In this document: positions 1 to 8,605 of the stretch, piece after piece | Position numbering within the stretch: the first letter of the stretch is position 1 | Layout of the letters: each line of letters starts with the position of its first letter | Origin: Candidatus Enterococcus ferrettii | Lineage (GTDB): Bacteria > Bacillota > Bacilli > Lactobacillales > Enterococcaceae | Length of the DNA stretch: 27,277 bases | Direction of reading: 5' to 3' | Assembly (NCBI RefSeq): GCF_017377655.1 | Contig: NZ_JAFREL010000073.1 | Coordinates: 1-27,277 of the forward strand | Position numbers and translations under genes: made by a program | Notes under the pieces: model-generated | Seen by the model: the letters and a program-made list of their open reading frames with translations, nothing else | The model's database searches: none | What the model was told of the DNA's origin: nothing

Positions 1-3000
1 GTTGTTTCCTTATTTTTGTACGTATTAGTGATAGACGTACCTTTTACCTCAGACTCGTATTCTTTAACTGGGTCTTCCTTCACTGTGTAGTTGTAGGCTT
101 CACCTTGTTCATCGTATTTTGGCAAACCGATGAAACTATAAGCCCAGTTGCCTGACTCGTCTGCTTTAATTTCTTTTGCCGCATATTCCTTATCATTTTG
201 GAGTAAGCGAACAGTGATTGACTCTGGACGTGTTTTAAATTTATTTTCGTAGTCCTTCCAGATTTTCTTTCCACTAATTTCGGTGGTCTCTTTATTTTCG
301 TACGTATTAATAATCGTTGTGCCATCAACTTTAGTTTTATAATTTTTAACTGGATCTTCCTTAACGCTGTAGCTGTAAGCTACACCTTTTCCATCATATT
401 TCGGTAAATTAACAAAATGATATCTCCAATTATCAGCAGCATTTACTTCTTGCTGCTTAAACTCTTTACCATTTTGATACAAGCGAATCTTGATTGACTC
501 TGTACGGGTATTAAATTTGTTCTTATAATCTTGCCAGATTTTTTGTCCACTAATTTCGGTCGTTTCATTATTTTCATACCTATTAGTAATGGTTGTACCT
601 TCAACCTTCGTTTGGTAATCCTTCACTGGATCTTCTTTCACTGTATAGTTGTAGGCCTCACCTTTGGCATCGTATTTTGGCAAGTTTGTGAAACTGTACG
701 TCCAATTACCTGTTTTATCCGCTTGAACTTCTTTTTTACCAAACTCTTCGCCATTTTGATAAAGGTGGATATTAATTGATACTGGACGGGTTTTGAATTT
801 GTTGTCGTAATCCTTCCAGATTTTCTTCCCATTAATTTCTGTGGTCTCTTTGTTCTCATACGTATTAGTGATATTGTTGCCTTCAACCTTCGTTTGGTAA
901 TCCTTCACTGGATCTTCTTTCACTGTGTAGTTGTATGCTTCACCCTTGGCATCGTATTTTGGCAAGTTTGTGAAACTATACGACCAGTTACCTGTTTTAT
1001 CCGCTTGAACTTTTTTTGCATCAAATTCTTTATCATTTTGATAAAGGTGGATATTGATTGATGCTGGACGAGTTTTGAATTTATTGTCGTAATCCTTCCA
1101 GATTTTCTTCCCACTAATTTCGGTAGTCTCTTTGTTCTCGTACGTATTAGTGATATTGTTGCCTTCAACTTTAGTTTTATAATCCTTCACTGGATCTTCT
1201 TTTACTGTATAGTTGTAGGCCTCACCTTTATCGTCATATTTTGGCAAGTTCGTGAAACTGTACGTCCAATTACCTGTCTTGTCTGCTTGAATTTCTTTGG
1301 AATCAAATTCTTTGTCATTTTGGTAAAGGTGAATATCGATTGTCGCTGGACGAGTTTTGAATTTGTTGTCGTAGTCCTTCCAGATTTTCTTCCCACTAAT
1401 CTCGGTGGTCTCTTTGTTCTCATACGTATTAATAATCGTTGTGCCTTCAACTTTAGTTTCATAATCCTTCACTGGATCTTCTTTCACTGTGTAATTGTAT
1501 GCTTCACCCTTGTCATCATATTTTGGCAAGTTCGTGAAACTGTACGTCCAATTACCTGACTTATCCGCTTGAATTTCTTTGAAATCAAATTTTTTGTCAT
1601 TTTGGTAAAGGTGGATATTGATTGTTCCTGGACGAGTTTTGAATTTATTGTCGTAATCCTTCCAGATTTTCTTCCCACTAATTTCGGTGGTCTCTTTATT
1701 TTCATACGTATTAATGATCGTAGTCCCATCAACTTTAGTTTTATAATCCTTCACGGGATCTTCTTTTACTGTATAGTTGTAGGCCTCACCTTTATCGTCA
1801 TATTTTGGCAAGTTTTTAAAACTGTACATCCAATTACCTGTCTTATCAGGTTTAATTTCTTTTGTCTCGTACTCTTTGCCATCTTGGAACAGACGAATTT
1901 TGATTGATACTGTACGGGTATTAAACTTATTTTTATAGTCTTGCCAAATTTTTTGACCACTAATTTCTGTAAACTCTTTATTTTCATACGTATTGGTAAT
2001 TGTTGTTCCTTCAACCTTCGTTTCATAATCCTTCACGGGATCTTCTTTCACTGTGTAGTTGTAGGTCTCACCTTTGGCATCGTATTTTGGTAAGTTCGTG
2101 AAACTATACGACCAATTACCTGTTTTATCTGCTTGAACTTTTTTTGCATCAAATTCTTTGGCATTTTGGTAAAGATGAATATTGATTGTTGCTGGACGGG
2201 TGTTGAATTTGTTGTCGTAGTCCTTCCAGATTTTCTTCCCACTAATTTCTGTGGTCTCTTTGTTCTCGTACGTATTAGTGATATTGTTGCCTTCAACCTT
2301 CGTTTCATAATCCTTAACAGGATCTTCTTTCACTGTATAGTTGTAGGCTTCACCTTTGGCATCGTATTTTGGCAAGTTTGTGAAACTATACGACCAATTA
2401 CCTGTTTTATCTGCTTGAACTTTTTTTGCATCAAATTCTTTATCATTTTGATAAAGGTGAATATTGATTGACGCTGGACGGGTATTGAATTTGTTGTCGT
2501 AGTCCTTCCAAATCTTTTGTCCATTAATTTCCGTTGTTTCTTTATTTTCATACGTATTAGTAATGGTTGTACCTTCAACCTTCGTTTCGTAATCCTTAAC
2601 AGGATCTTCTTTCACTGTATAGTTGTAGATTTCACCCTTGTCATCGTATTTTGGCAAATTCATAAAACTATAGATCCAATTACCAGATGCATCTGCAATA
2701 ACGTTTTGCCTTGTGTATTCCATACCATTTTGATATAGGCGAATAGTAATCGATCTTGGACGGGTGTTAAATTTATTATCACTATCTTTCCAGATCTTAC
2801 GACCACTGATTTCTGTTGTTTCTTTGTTCTCATACGTGTTTGTAATATTTGTGCCTTCGATGCTAGTCTTATACCCCTTAACAGGATCTTCTTTTACTGT
2901 ATAGTTGTAAGCCTCACCTTTATTATCGTATTTTGTCAAGTTAGTAAAGCTATAAGTCCAACTACCTGACTTATCGGCTTGAACCTCTTTCGCATCAATT

Positions 3001-6000
3001 TCTTTGCCGTTTTGATAAAGATGAATCTTGATTGATACTGGACGGGTTTTGAATTTATTCTCGTAATCTTTCCAAACCTTTTGTCCGTTAATTTCTGTTG
3101 TTTCCTTATTTTCGTACGTATTAGTGATGGTGGTCCCATCAATTTTTGTGCTGTAATCCTTAATAGGATCTTCCTTTACCGTATAATTATAGGCAGCACC
3201 TTTTTCATCGAGCTTTGGCAAATTGGTGAAAGCATAGTTCCAGTTACCACTTGCATCAGCAATAACATTTTGCTGCGCATATTCTTTGCCGTTTTGATAC
3301 AAGCGGACAGTAATTGATCTTGGACGCGTATTTAATTTATTATCATTATCTTTCCAAATCTTTTGTCCACGTACTTCAGTAGGTTTATTCGTTTGCTTTT
3401 CATTTTCTACGAGTTGTTGAATGACTTTATTGTCTTTACTGGCCGTTACCTCAATAATGACTCCTTTAGCAAACTCTGGACTTATTTCATATCCTTCAGG
3501 CGCTTTTTCTTCTACTAAAAGATATTTCCCTTTCGTTAAATAAGCGAACAGAGCCATTCCGCCTTCTCCAGAGGAGGTTAATCGTTCAACAATTTTATCT
3601 GGGTCTTTCTTTTCTCCACGATACAAGGTAAAAACAGCATCTTTTAGTGGTGTCTGAGTGCCTTTTATCACCTTATAGACCTGAAGCTCCTCTGTTGTAC
3701 CTCTAATGATCCCCATACTTTTCGGAATGATCACTGGCACGGATACTTCTTTGGGCCGATCAACTATTACAAAATCGCTACCTGAAATTCTTACCCCATT
3801 CCCAACGCGAATTGTTTGTCCAGGAACGTCATTTTTTGAATAAATCACTTCTGCATCATAGGTTAATTCAAGTGCTTCGGTTAAATCATTTTTTAATTGA
3901 ATGTGAAAGCTGCGTTCTGTGTGCTCAATCGTATAATCAGTTCCAGCTTTCAATGCCTTCCCTTTATCTTTTCCAGAAGTATAAACCAGCTTGAGCGTAT
4001 CGAACTGCGCTTTGTTATTTATCCAATGATAATCATCAATCGCTACATTTTTCAGGTGAAATCTACTTTCGTTAATTGAAACTTTCCAATTGATAATATT
4101 AGGATCTTTAGGACTGACTTCGCCTTGCTTTTTAACTAATGCGCTTTGATCATTATTTATTTCAACACTGCCTTCAACAGCCGTCCGAGGTGTATTTTCA
4201 TCTTGATAATAGGCGACATTTTTTACTTGTTTGGTTATAATATCTTCCTTATTTTTCAAAACCGTACGGAAAACTAATTGAAATGGATTAGGATTCCCTA
4301 CAGCAAACGTTGCCTGAGTTTTATTTCCAGCCCTATCGTAGCTAGCCTGAGCATTATCAGTGGGCACATAAGCTGTGTTTTGAAATTTTTGTTCTAAAAC
4401 TGTAACAGAACCCTCAACATATGTTTGGTCAGCAGGGATTGAATCTTCTAAAAAATTTTGCTTATTGATCGGATGGCGTTCATTATTGACTCCAACGAAC
4501 CATTCTATTTCACCCGATTCTGGATGGTAAACACCGTACTTATTAGCACTGATCTTGACTTTTTGACGGTAGAATTTTTTCGAAGTGAAATCTAGTTTTT
4601 CTTGACCTTTCTGTACATAATGATACCAACATTCGTTTTGAAGTTCGGTATTATCATCAAAATGTGATTTATAGGTAATTACAAATCTATGATTTGTCTG
4701 TTCTGCTGAAAGATAGCGTATGTTGAACCCTATTATTTTTCCATTTGCTTGATTCAACTCTATTGAGTAGTCAACATTTTCTATCAACTGTCTATTCGTA
4801 GTTACATCCTTGACTATGATTGAATGATCTATCATATAGCCGCTGCTCAACTTGTCGCTTACGGTCCATGAGTTAAAATCACTATTATTTTTATTTACAT
4901 CAATGGTCCAATCTAACTCATTGCTTTTTTGGTCCCAGTAATAATCTTTTGAGAAGTCTGACTTAGTTATTTCTTCACCAGTTCCTGGGATTACCTTGTC
5001 GATCGTTTTATAATTTTTACCGTGATAGACAGTATTAAAAATTGTTGTATCTCCCGCCCCGCGCCTTTCTACTTTCATCTTGTACGTAACGACGATTGGC
5101 TGGTTAATATCTTGATTGAATTGTAGTGTAAAACCACGATCCTCTGCCTTTATTTCATAAGGAACCTGTGGTGAAACTTTTAAACTGCTGGGAATGAAGC
5201 GCTGATCATCACTAGGAACATCTTTAAAATAGGCTTGATCTCTTGGAATATGTCTACCTTTTGGATTAAAAATGACTTCCCAACTGACTTCGCTAGTGTC
5301 CTCATTAAAATCCCCAGCCTTTTTTGTGATATCCATGTGCTCTTCCAACGATGCGGCCGCTGTAGCAACCTCATCTGCTCGATTGCTTCCGCTTAAGGTA
5401 ATTTTATTGGTGATAGCGCCTTGACCTTCAAAGCTTATCGGTGTACTGATATACAATACATACGAATCTTCTATACTGGTAGGGAAATAAGCGGTACCAG
5501 AATCATCAAATGCGATCATCCCTGTTACTGGCTCAAGTTCAGTAATCCTCCCGTCAAAATCCACATTAGCTTTGCTCATTTTTGTAATATTGTATTGAGA
5601 GGCTACGCGTTTTCCTTCACTATTTGTTGTCTCTTCCGTCAGTTTAGGATTATGGACCAGATTCCGGTTGGGGTTAATAAGAACTTTCCAATCAATCACT
5701 GGTGTCCCATCTGCAGCATAACTAGTATTCACATACTCTTTTTGAATAAATGAATCAATACGAGTATTTACGAATATTTCATTGCCTTCTGTATTCGTTG
5801 ACCAAGGAATTCGGATAATATTCTTACCTGGTACAATGATCTTACGTTCATCCATTGTTACTGAAAATCTCAATCTACCTTCAACATTATCATGCTTTTG
5901 TACCTCAGAGTTAAAACTCATCGTTGCCCTGCCTGATGCATCTGAGCTGTAACTTCCATAAACCAGCCCATTAGCAGGATCTTTTAACTCTCCACTTTGT

Positions 6001-6353
6001 CCCCCAGCAAGTATTAAATCCGGTGGTAAGTTAAAGTTAAAATAGTCCCCATCCTGCATTTCTTTGCCTAGTGTATCTGGAATTGAGAATTCATAATCTA
6101 CCTGAAACGTATCCCCCTTTCTTAATGGATTTGATTCAGAAACTACTTTTCCATTCAATGTGAGTAAAACATCTGTAAAAATAGTCTTGTTTCCGCTGCT
6201 ATCTCTAGGAAGCTGTTCTGAGGAAGGTAAGCTAATCAATTCTCTACCCATACCTTCTGCATACACCGGCTGCATCAATAATGTTCCAAAACCATTGAAC
6301 AAAATGTTAAAGACAACCAGCATTGTTACCACTATTCTATTTTTTGCTTTCAT
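1..6353 (-). CDS. Giant Cna-B repeat surface adhesin, N-terminal 2117 residues (3' end outside window)
   Basis: The frame is open from the ATG at 6353 to the left edge, so the C-terminus and any LPXTG signal are not visible. The start follows a ribosome site GAAAGGGG. Residues 1-32 form a signal peptide ending PVYA before EGMG. Residues about 35-875 contain at least four modules with the pattern Lys...W.(V/I).(V/I)N, seen near residues 341, 450, 600 and 745; this resembles Cna-type collagen-binding and isopeptide-forming adhesin domains. Residues about 878-985 look like a SpaA/prealbumin domain (LKDAVFTLYRG, YLLVEEKAPEGY). From residue 992 on come twelve complete Cna-B units. Each keeps the Lys of K(I/V)W, the Glu of VKED and the Asn of ITN(T/R)Y, the residues that form an internal isopeptide bond in this family. 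I infer a long protease-resistant stalk presenting the N-terminal binding head. The ligand is unknown. Confidence 0.93.
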   Translation of the reverse strand, partial: MKAKNRIVVTMLVVFNILFNGFGTLLMQPVYAEGMGRELISLPSSEQLPRDSSGNKTIFTDVLLTLNGKVVSESNPLRKGDTFQVDYEFSIPDTLGKEMQDGDYFNFNLPPDLILAGGQSGELKDPANGLVYGSYSSDASGRATMSFNSEVQKHDNVEGRLRFSVTMDERKIIVPGKNIIRIPWSTNTEGNEIFVNTRIDSFIQKEYVNTSYAADGTPVIDWKVLINPNRNLVHNPKLTEETTNSEGKRVASQYNITKMSKANVDFDGRITELEPVTGMIAFDDSGTAYFPTSIEDSYVLYISTPISFEGQGAITNKITLSGSNRADEVATAAASLEEHMDITKKAGDFNEDTSEVSWEVIFNPKGRHIPRDQAYFKDVPSDDQRFIPSSLKVSPQVPYEIKAEDRGFTLQFNQDINQPIVVTYKMKVERRGAGDTTIFNTVYHGKNYKTIDKVIPGTGEEITKSDFSKDYYWDQKSNELDWTIDVNKNNSDFNSWTVSDKLSSGYMIDHSIIVKDVTTNRQLIENVDYSIELNQANGKIIGFNIRYLSAEQTNHRFVITYKSHFDDNTELQNECWYHYVQKGQEKLDFTSKKFYRQKVKISANKYGVYHPESGEIEWFVGVNNERHPINKQNFLEDSIPADQTYVEGSVTVLEQKFQNTAYVPTDNAQASYDRAGNKTQATFAVGNPNPFQLVFRTVLKNKEDIITKQVKNVAYYQDENTPRTAVEGSVEINNDQSALVKKQGEVSPKDPNIINWKVSINESRFHLKNVAIDDYHWINNKAQFDTLKLVYTSGKDKGKALKAGTDYTIEHTERSFHIQLKNDLTEALELTYDAEVIYSKNDVPGQTIRVGNGVRISGSDFVIVDRPKEVSVPVIIPKSMGIIRGTTEELQVYKVIKGTQTPLKDAVFTLYRGEKKDPDKIVERLTSSGEGGMALFAYLTKGKYLLVEEKAPEGYEISPEFAKGVIIEVTASKDNKVIQQLVENEKQTNKPTEVRGQKIWKDNDNKLNTRPRSITVRLYQNGKEYAQQNVIADASGNWNYAFTNLPKLDEKGAAYNYTVKEDPIKDYSTKIDGTTITNTYENKETTEINGQKVWKDYENKFKTRPVSIKIHLYQNGKEIDAKEVQADKSGSWTYSFTNLTKYDNKGEAYNYTVKEDPVKGYKTSIEGTNITNTYENKETTEISGRKIWKDSDNKFNTRPRSITIRLYQNGMEYTRQNVIADASGNWIYSFMNLPKYDDKGEIYNYTVKEDPVKDYETKVEGTTITNTYENKETTEINGQKIWKDYDNKFNTRPASINIHLYQNDKEFDAKKVQADKTGNWSYSFTNLPKYDAKGEAYNYTVKEDPVKDYETKVEGNNITNTYENKETTEISGKKIWKDYDNKFNTRPATINIHLYQNAKEFDAKKVQADKTGNWSYSFTNLPKYDAKGETYNYTVKEDPVKDYETKVEGTTITNTYENKEFTEISGQKIWQDYKNKFNTRTVSIKIRLFQDGKEYETKEIKPDKTGNWMYSFKNLPKYDDKGEAYNYTVKEDPVKDYKTKVDGTTIINTYENKETTEISGKKIWKDYDNKFKTRPGTINIHLYQNDKKFDFKEIQADKSGNWTYSFTNLPKYDDKGEAYNYTVKEDPVKDYETKVEGTTIINTYENKETTEISGKKIWKDYDNKFKTRPATIDIHLYQNDKEFDSKEIQADKTGNWTYSFTNLPKYDDKGEAYNYTVKEDPVKDYKTKVEGNNITNTYENKETTEISGKKIWKDYDNKFKTRPASINIHLYQNDKEFDAKKVQADKTGNWSYSFTNLPKYDAKGEAYNYTVKEDPVKDYQTKVEGNNITNTYENKETTEINGKKIWKDYDNKFKTRPVSINIHLYQNGEEFGKKEVQADKTGNWTYSFTNLPKYDAKGEAYNYTVKEDPVKDYQTKVEGTTITNRYENNETTEISGQKIWQDYKNKFNTRTESIKIRLYQNGKEFKQQEVNAADNWRYHFVNLPKYDGKGVAYSYSVKEDPVKNYKTKVDGTTIINTYENKETTEISGKKIWKDYENKFKTRPESITVRLLQNDKEYAAKEIKADESGNWAYSFIGLPKYDEQGEAYNYTVKEDPVKEYESEVKGTSITNTYKNKET
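3..3380 (-). repeat. Tandem array of 12 Cna-B coding units, 282 bp each (one of 276 bp)
   Basis: On the minus strand, units begin at 3380, 3098, 2816, 2534, 2252, 1970, 1688, 1406, 1124, 842, 560 and 284; a thirteenth begins at the window edge. Each encodes 94 residues starting (T)E(I/V)xGxKIW. The unit at 560-285 is 276 bp because two residues are missing where the others read ADKTGNW (it reads AADNW). Units fall into two sequence flavours, IHLYQN and (I/V)RL(Y/L/F)Q, arranged as a mosaic. The central units (2534, 2252, 1124) are nearly identical over long stretches, while the outer ones diverge. This is a coding minisatellite expected to vary in copy number by recombination. Confidence 0.95.
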
Positions 6354-6494
6354 AGTATCCCCTTTCGATTATTATATTTTGAGTTTTTACACTCACTCTC
6401 TCAATTTTAAGTATTCCAATTTGTTTTCCTATACACAGTTCCTCACCACGTTATAACCAAATGAATACCTTTATTTACTGGCGGAATCTTCGGA

Positions 6495-6534
6495 CAAAAA
6501 ATAGACCGATCAACTTCCTAAGAAGATCGGTCTA
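6495..6534 (-). terminator. Distal intrinsic terminator of the ldh-pfl operon
   Basis: A perfect 10-bp stem, TAGACCGATC (6502-6511) with GATCGGTCTA (6525-6534), has a 13-nt loop. On the minus strand it is followed by six T residues (complement of 6496-6501). It lies just upstream of the adhesin gene and insulates it from the fermentation operon. Confidence 0.85.
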
Positions 6535-6540
6535 AATGAC

Positions 6541-6577
6541 AAAAAAACTGATATGGTGATAGCATTCCACCACATCA
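6541..6577 (-). terminator. Proximal intrinsic terminator of the ldh-pfl operon
   Basis: The stem TGATATGGTG (6549-6558) pairs with CACCACATCA (6568-6577) with one A-C mismatch and a 9-nt loop. On the minus strand it is followed by GTTTTTTT (complement of 6541-6548). Together with the next hairpin it makes a tandem terminator. Confidence 0.8.
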
Positions 6578-6618
6578 ATTTTTATTATTCGCTATTAAAA
6601 TCAACTCTCTACTAACTA

Positions 6619-6882
6619 CTAAGAGTTTTTTATTAAGTGGTTATCTGTTTTCCATTGTTTTAGAAATTCTTGATCAGTCCAAATGTTTGCACATGTATCT
6701 TTTCATATACCGCTGTTGCCTCGTACCCCTTATCCAAAACATTGGCAATCATTTTTTCCGTAACTGTTCTTTTGATTAGTCAAAGGATTATAAATAGGCA
6801 AACTATACAGAAGATTGTAACCTGGTCTGGCTGCATCCGAAACGGCTGACATAACAAGGTCATCAAATAAATTGGTAGCATT
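6619..6882 (-). pseudogene. Possible degraded reading frame downstream of the formate channel gene
   Basis: No intact frame exists here, but protein-like stretches on the minus strand can be stitched together across two frame changes. The first piece is open from 6882 to a stop at 6730 (contains SDAARPGYNLLYSLPIYNPL). The second is in another frame and ends at 6660 (contains EKMIANVLDKGYEATAVYEK). The third returns to the first frame and ends at 6619 (contains WTDQEFLKQWKTDNH). The segment sits between the channel gene and the operon's tandem terminators, on the same strand, where a last operon gene would be. I do not recognise the family. Chance open frames in AT-rich DNA are the main alternative. 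Confidence 0.3.
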
Positions 6883-6930
6883 TTAATCCCTTATGAATAA
6901 ATTTATTAACTTACGTTATAAATCTGATTT

Positions 6931-7776
6931 CTAGTCTAAATATTGAGTAGTATTACTGTTTAACCAAGAATATCCAAAACCCATTATTAATCCCCCGCCA
7001 ATGTAATTACCCAAAAGCGCAAAAAAGATATTACGTAAAATGTTTGAAGGAACAAGATCGTTTAAAGTTCCGTGAGAAACAAATAGAGCAAGTGAGAATG
7101 TTGGAAAATTAGCAATAACATGTTCATATCCTAAAAAGGCAAATATATAAATGATGAAGATCATTACTAAAATTTTTCCAGTATCCTCTTTTATTCGCAG
7201 CCCCATCAATACTGCAATATTCACTACAATATTTGCAAAAATTCCTTCCACAAATATTTGACTCGATGGCTTCAATAATTTGGCCTGGACACTGTCAAAG
7301 AAATAATTGTGACTTGCTAACTGTGCAAATGTTCCTGTATGCGATAATAAATAAGCACATACAATAGCCCCAACCAAATTAAAGAAAATACAAATGAAAA
7401 GTATTGACACAGCTGTCTTAAAGGATACGATCTTTCTATGAACAGCAATAGTCATATAAAGCATATTTGCCGTTCCTAATTCTCCATTTAGAAACAAAAT
7501 CATTACCAGCGACCAACTAAACATAAAAGCATATAAAAATTTCCCACTGTTAGACACAATGGACTCCATCTTCATTGCAACAGAAAATGCTATTGTGGTT
7601 CCCAGTGATAAAAATAAGCATGCATAACAAGAACGCACTGCATAACGGCAAAAACTAGTTTTAAATAGGTGATCCTTTTTTTCAATCCCTATTCGAATTT
7701 GCTGCATCATGGGTGATAACTCTGTTACAACACTAGTTTTCTCAAAAGTAGTTTTCTTACTTTCACAATCCATCAT
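6931..7776 (-). CDS. Formate/nitrite transporter (FNT/FocA-family) channel
   Basis: This 281-residue integral membrane protein has the FNT signature. The motif GYEHVIAN (His219) matches the conserved G(F/Y)EH.(V/I).N segment carrying the central pore histidine. The C-terminal GNYIGGGLIMGF matches the final FNT helix pattern. FNT proteins are pentameric channels passing formate and, in some members, lactate or nitrite, with protons. It is the last intact gene of the ldh-pflB-pflA operon, its start 13 bases after the pflA stop, so the likely role is export or re-import of formate made by PflB. The ribosome site GAGAGGA fits the first ATG (7776) or the second (7773). The roughly 45-residue cytoplasmic N-terminus before the first helix is somewhat long. 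I leave the symbol blank because substrate choice within the family cannot be read from sequence. Confidence 0.92.
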   Translation of the reverse strand: MMDCESKKTTFEKTSVVTELSPMMQQIRIGIEKKDHLFKTSFCRYAVRSCYACLFLSLGTTIAFSVAMKMESIVSNSGKFLYAFMFSWSLVMILFLNGELGTANMLYMTIAVHRKIVSFKTAVSILFICIFFNLVGAIVCAYLLSHTGTFAQLASHNYFFDSVQAKLLKPSSQIFVEGIFANIVVNIAVLMGLRIKEDTGKILVMIFIIYIFAFLGYEHVIANFPTFSLALFVSHGTLNDLVPSNILRNIFFALLGNYIGGGLIMGFGYSWLNSNTTQYLD

Positions 7777-7789
7777 AGATTCCTCTCTT

Positions 7790-8545
7790 TTAACTATAGC
7801 TATTACTTTGTAACAATTGTTCAGCTCGTTTTAAACAATTATCAGTAGGAGGTTCTATCCCAACTAACGGATATACCAGCCCTAACCTCTCCCACTTTTC
7901 TTTTCCCATAGTATGATATGGTAGTATCTCAACACGTTTTACATTGCTTAACCCTTGGATAAACAAGCTTAATCTTTTTAAATATGCCTCTTGATCATTA
8001 ATTTTAGGAATTAAAACATGACGTATCCATACTGGTTTACCCACCTCGGATAGGTAACTTGCTAACTCTAAAATTGAGTAATTTTGAAATCCAGTCAACT
8101 CTTTATGACAAGTTGTATCTATATGTTTAATGTCTAATAAGATCAAATCTGTGTACATCAACATTTTTTTGAATTTTGAAAAAAAAGGTTCAGCTTTTGT
8201 AAAGGGTTGACCACAAGTATCTAGAGTAATGTGAATTCCTGCTAATTTCGCTTTCTGGAAAAATTCTAGCAAGAAATCAAGTTGTATTAAAGGTTCTCCT
8301 CCACTAATGGTGATTCCGCCATTTTTCCCCCAATATTTTTTGTATTGCAATGCTTTGGCCAATAAATCATCTGATGTATAACTCATTGAATTGACATCAT
8401 TTATTTTCCAAGTATCAGGATTATGACAAAACTGACAGCGCATTGGACATCCTTGCATAAAAACTACAAAACGAACACCTGGACCATCAACAGCTCCAAA
8501 ACTTTCTATTGAATGTACTCTCCCCATTGCTTCTGTTTTTTTCAT
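7790..8545 (-). CDS. pflA: Pyruvate formate-lyase activating enzyme (radical SAM)
   Basis: This 251-residue protein is the usual PflA length. It carries the radical SAM cluster motif CxxxCxxC (Cys33, Cys37, Cys40) in QGCPMRCQFCHNP, the SGGEPL motif that helps bind S-adenosylmethionine, and the family segment LILLDIKHID. PflA uses a 4Fe-4S cluster and S-adenosylmethionine to abstract hydrogen from the glycine of PflB, switching the lyase on under anaerobic conditions. The start at 8545 follows a strong GGAGGG site directly after the T-run of an intrinsic terminator, so its expression probably depends on read-through from pflB. The stop is 13 bases before the FNT gene start, consistent with one transcript. 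Confidence 0.97.
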   Translation of the reverse strand: MKKTEAMGRVHSIESFGAVDGPGVRFVVFMQGCPMRCQFCHNPDTWKINDVNSMSYTSDDLLAKALQYKKYWGKNGGITISGGEPLIQLDFLLEFFQKAKLAGIHITLDTCGQPFTKAEPFFSKFKKMLMYTDLILLDIKHIDTTCHKELTGFQNYSILELASYLSEVGKPVWIRHVLIPKINDQEAYLKRLSLFIQGLSNVKRVEILPYHTMGKEKWERLGLVYPLVGIEPPTDNCLKRAEQLLQSNSYS

Positions 8546-8560
8546 TAGATTATTCCCTCC

Positions 8561-8596
8561 AATAAAAAATGGACGGATTGAAAGTTAAATCCGCCC
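8561..8596 (-). terminator. Intra-operon terminator/attenuator between pflB and pflA
   Basis: On the minus strand, GGGCGGATT (8596-8588) pairs with AATCCGTCC (8579-8571): nine pairs including one G-U, with an 8-nt loop, followed directly by ATTTTTTATT (8570-8561). The pflA ribosome site (complement of 8555-8560) comes straight after. This is a complete intrinsic terminator inside the operon and probably leaks. It would give much more PflB than PflA, which suits an enzyme and its catalytic activase. Confidence 0.8.
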
Positions 8597-8605
8597 ACTT
8601 AACCA

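Larger units (their letters stand above)
6354..6930. other. Intergenic region between the Cna-B adhesin gene and the fermentation operon
   Basis: The first 125 bases upstream of the adhesin gene are AT-rich leader. A TATAAT-like element lies close to the ribosome site, but I see no convincing -35, so I do not call a promoter. Two terminator hairpins for the minus strand follow (6495-6534 and 6541-6577). The rest, up to the channel gene stop at 6931, holds only a possible degraded reading frame on the minus strand. Confidence 0.6.

Noticed and set aside
80..3317. Many 60-112 codon open frames on both strands in the Cna-B array
   Set aside because: They recur every 282 bp exactly as the repeat does, have no ribosome sites and are alternative-frame shadows of the long adhesin frame.
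3..3380. Regularly spaced repeats as a possible CRISPR array
   Set aside because: Units are 282-bp coding repeats without unique spacers; they encode Cna-B domains.
5351..5358. NotI site GCGGCCGC as a possible cloning scar
   Set aside because: It encodes an in-frame Thr-Ala-Ala-Ala stretch in continuous adhesin sequence; no vector-like sequence around it.
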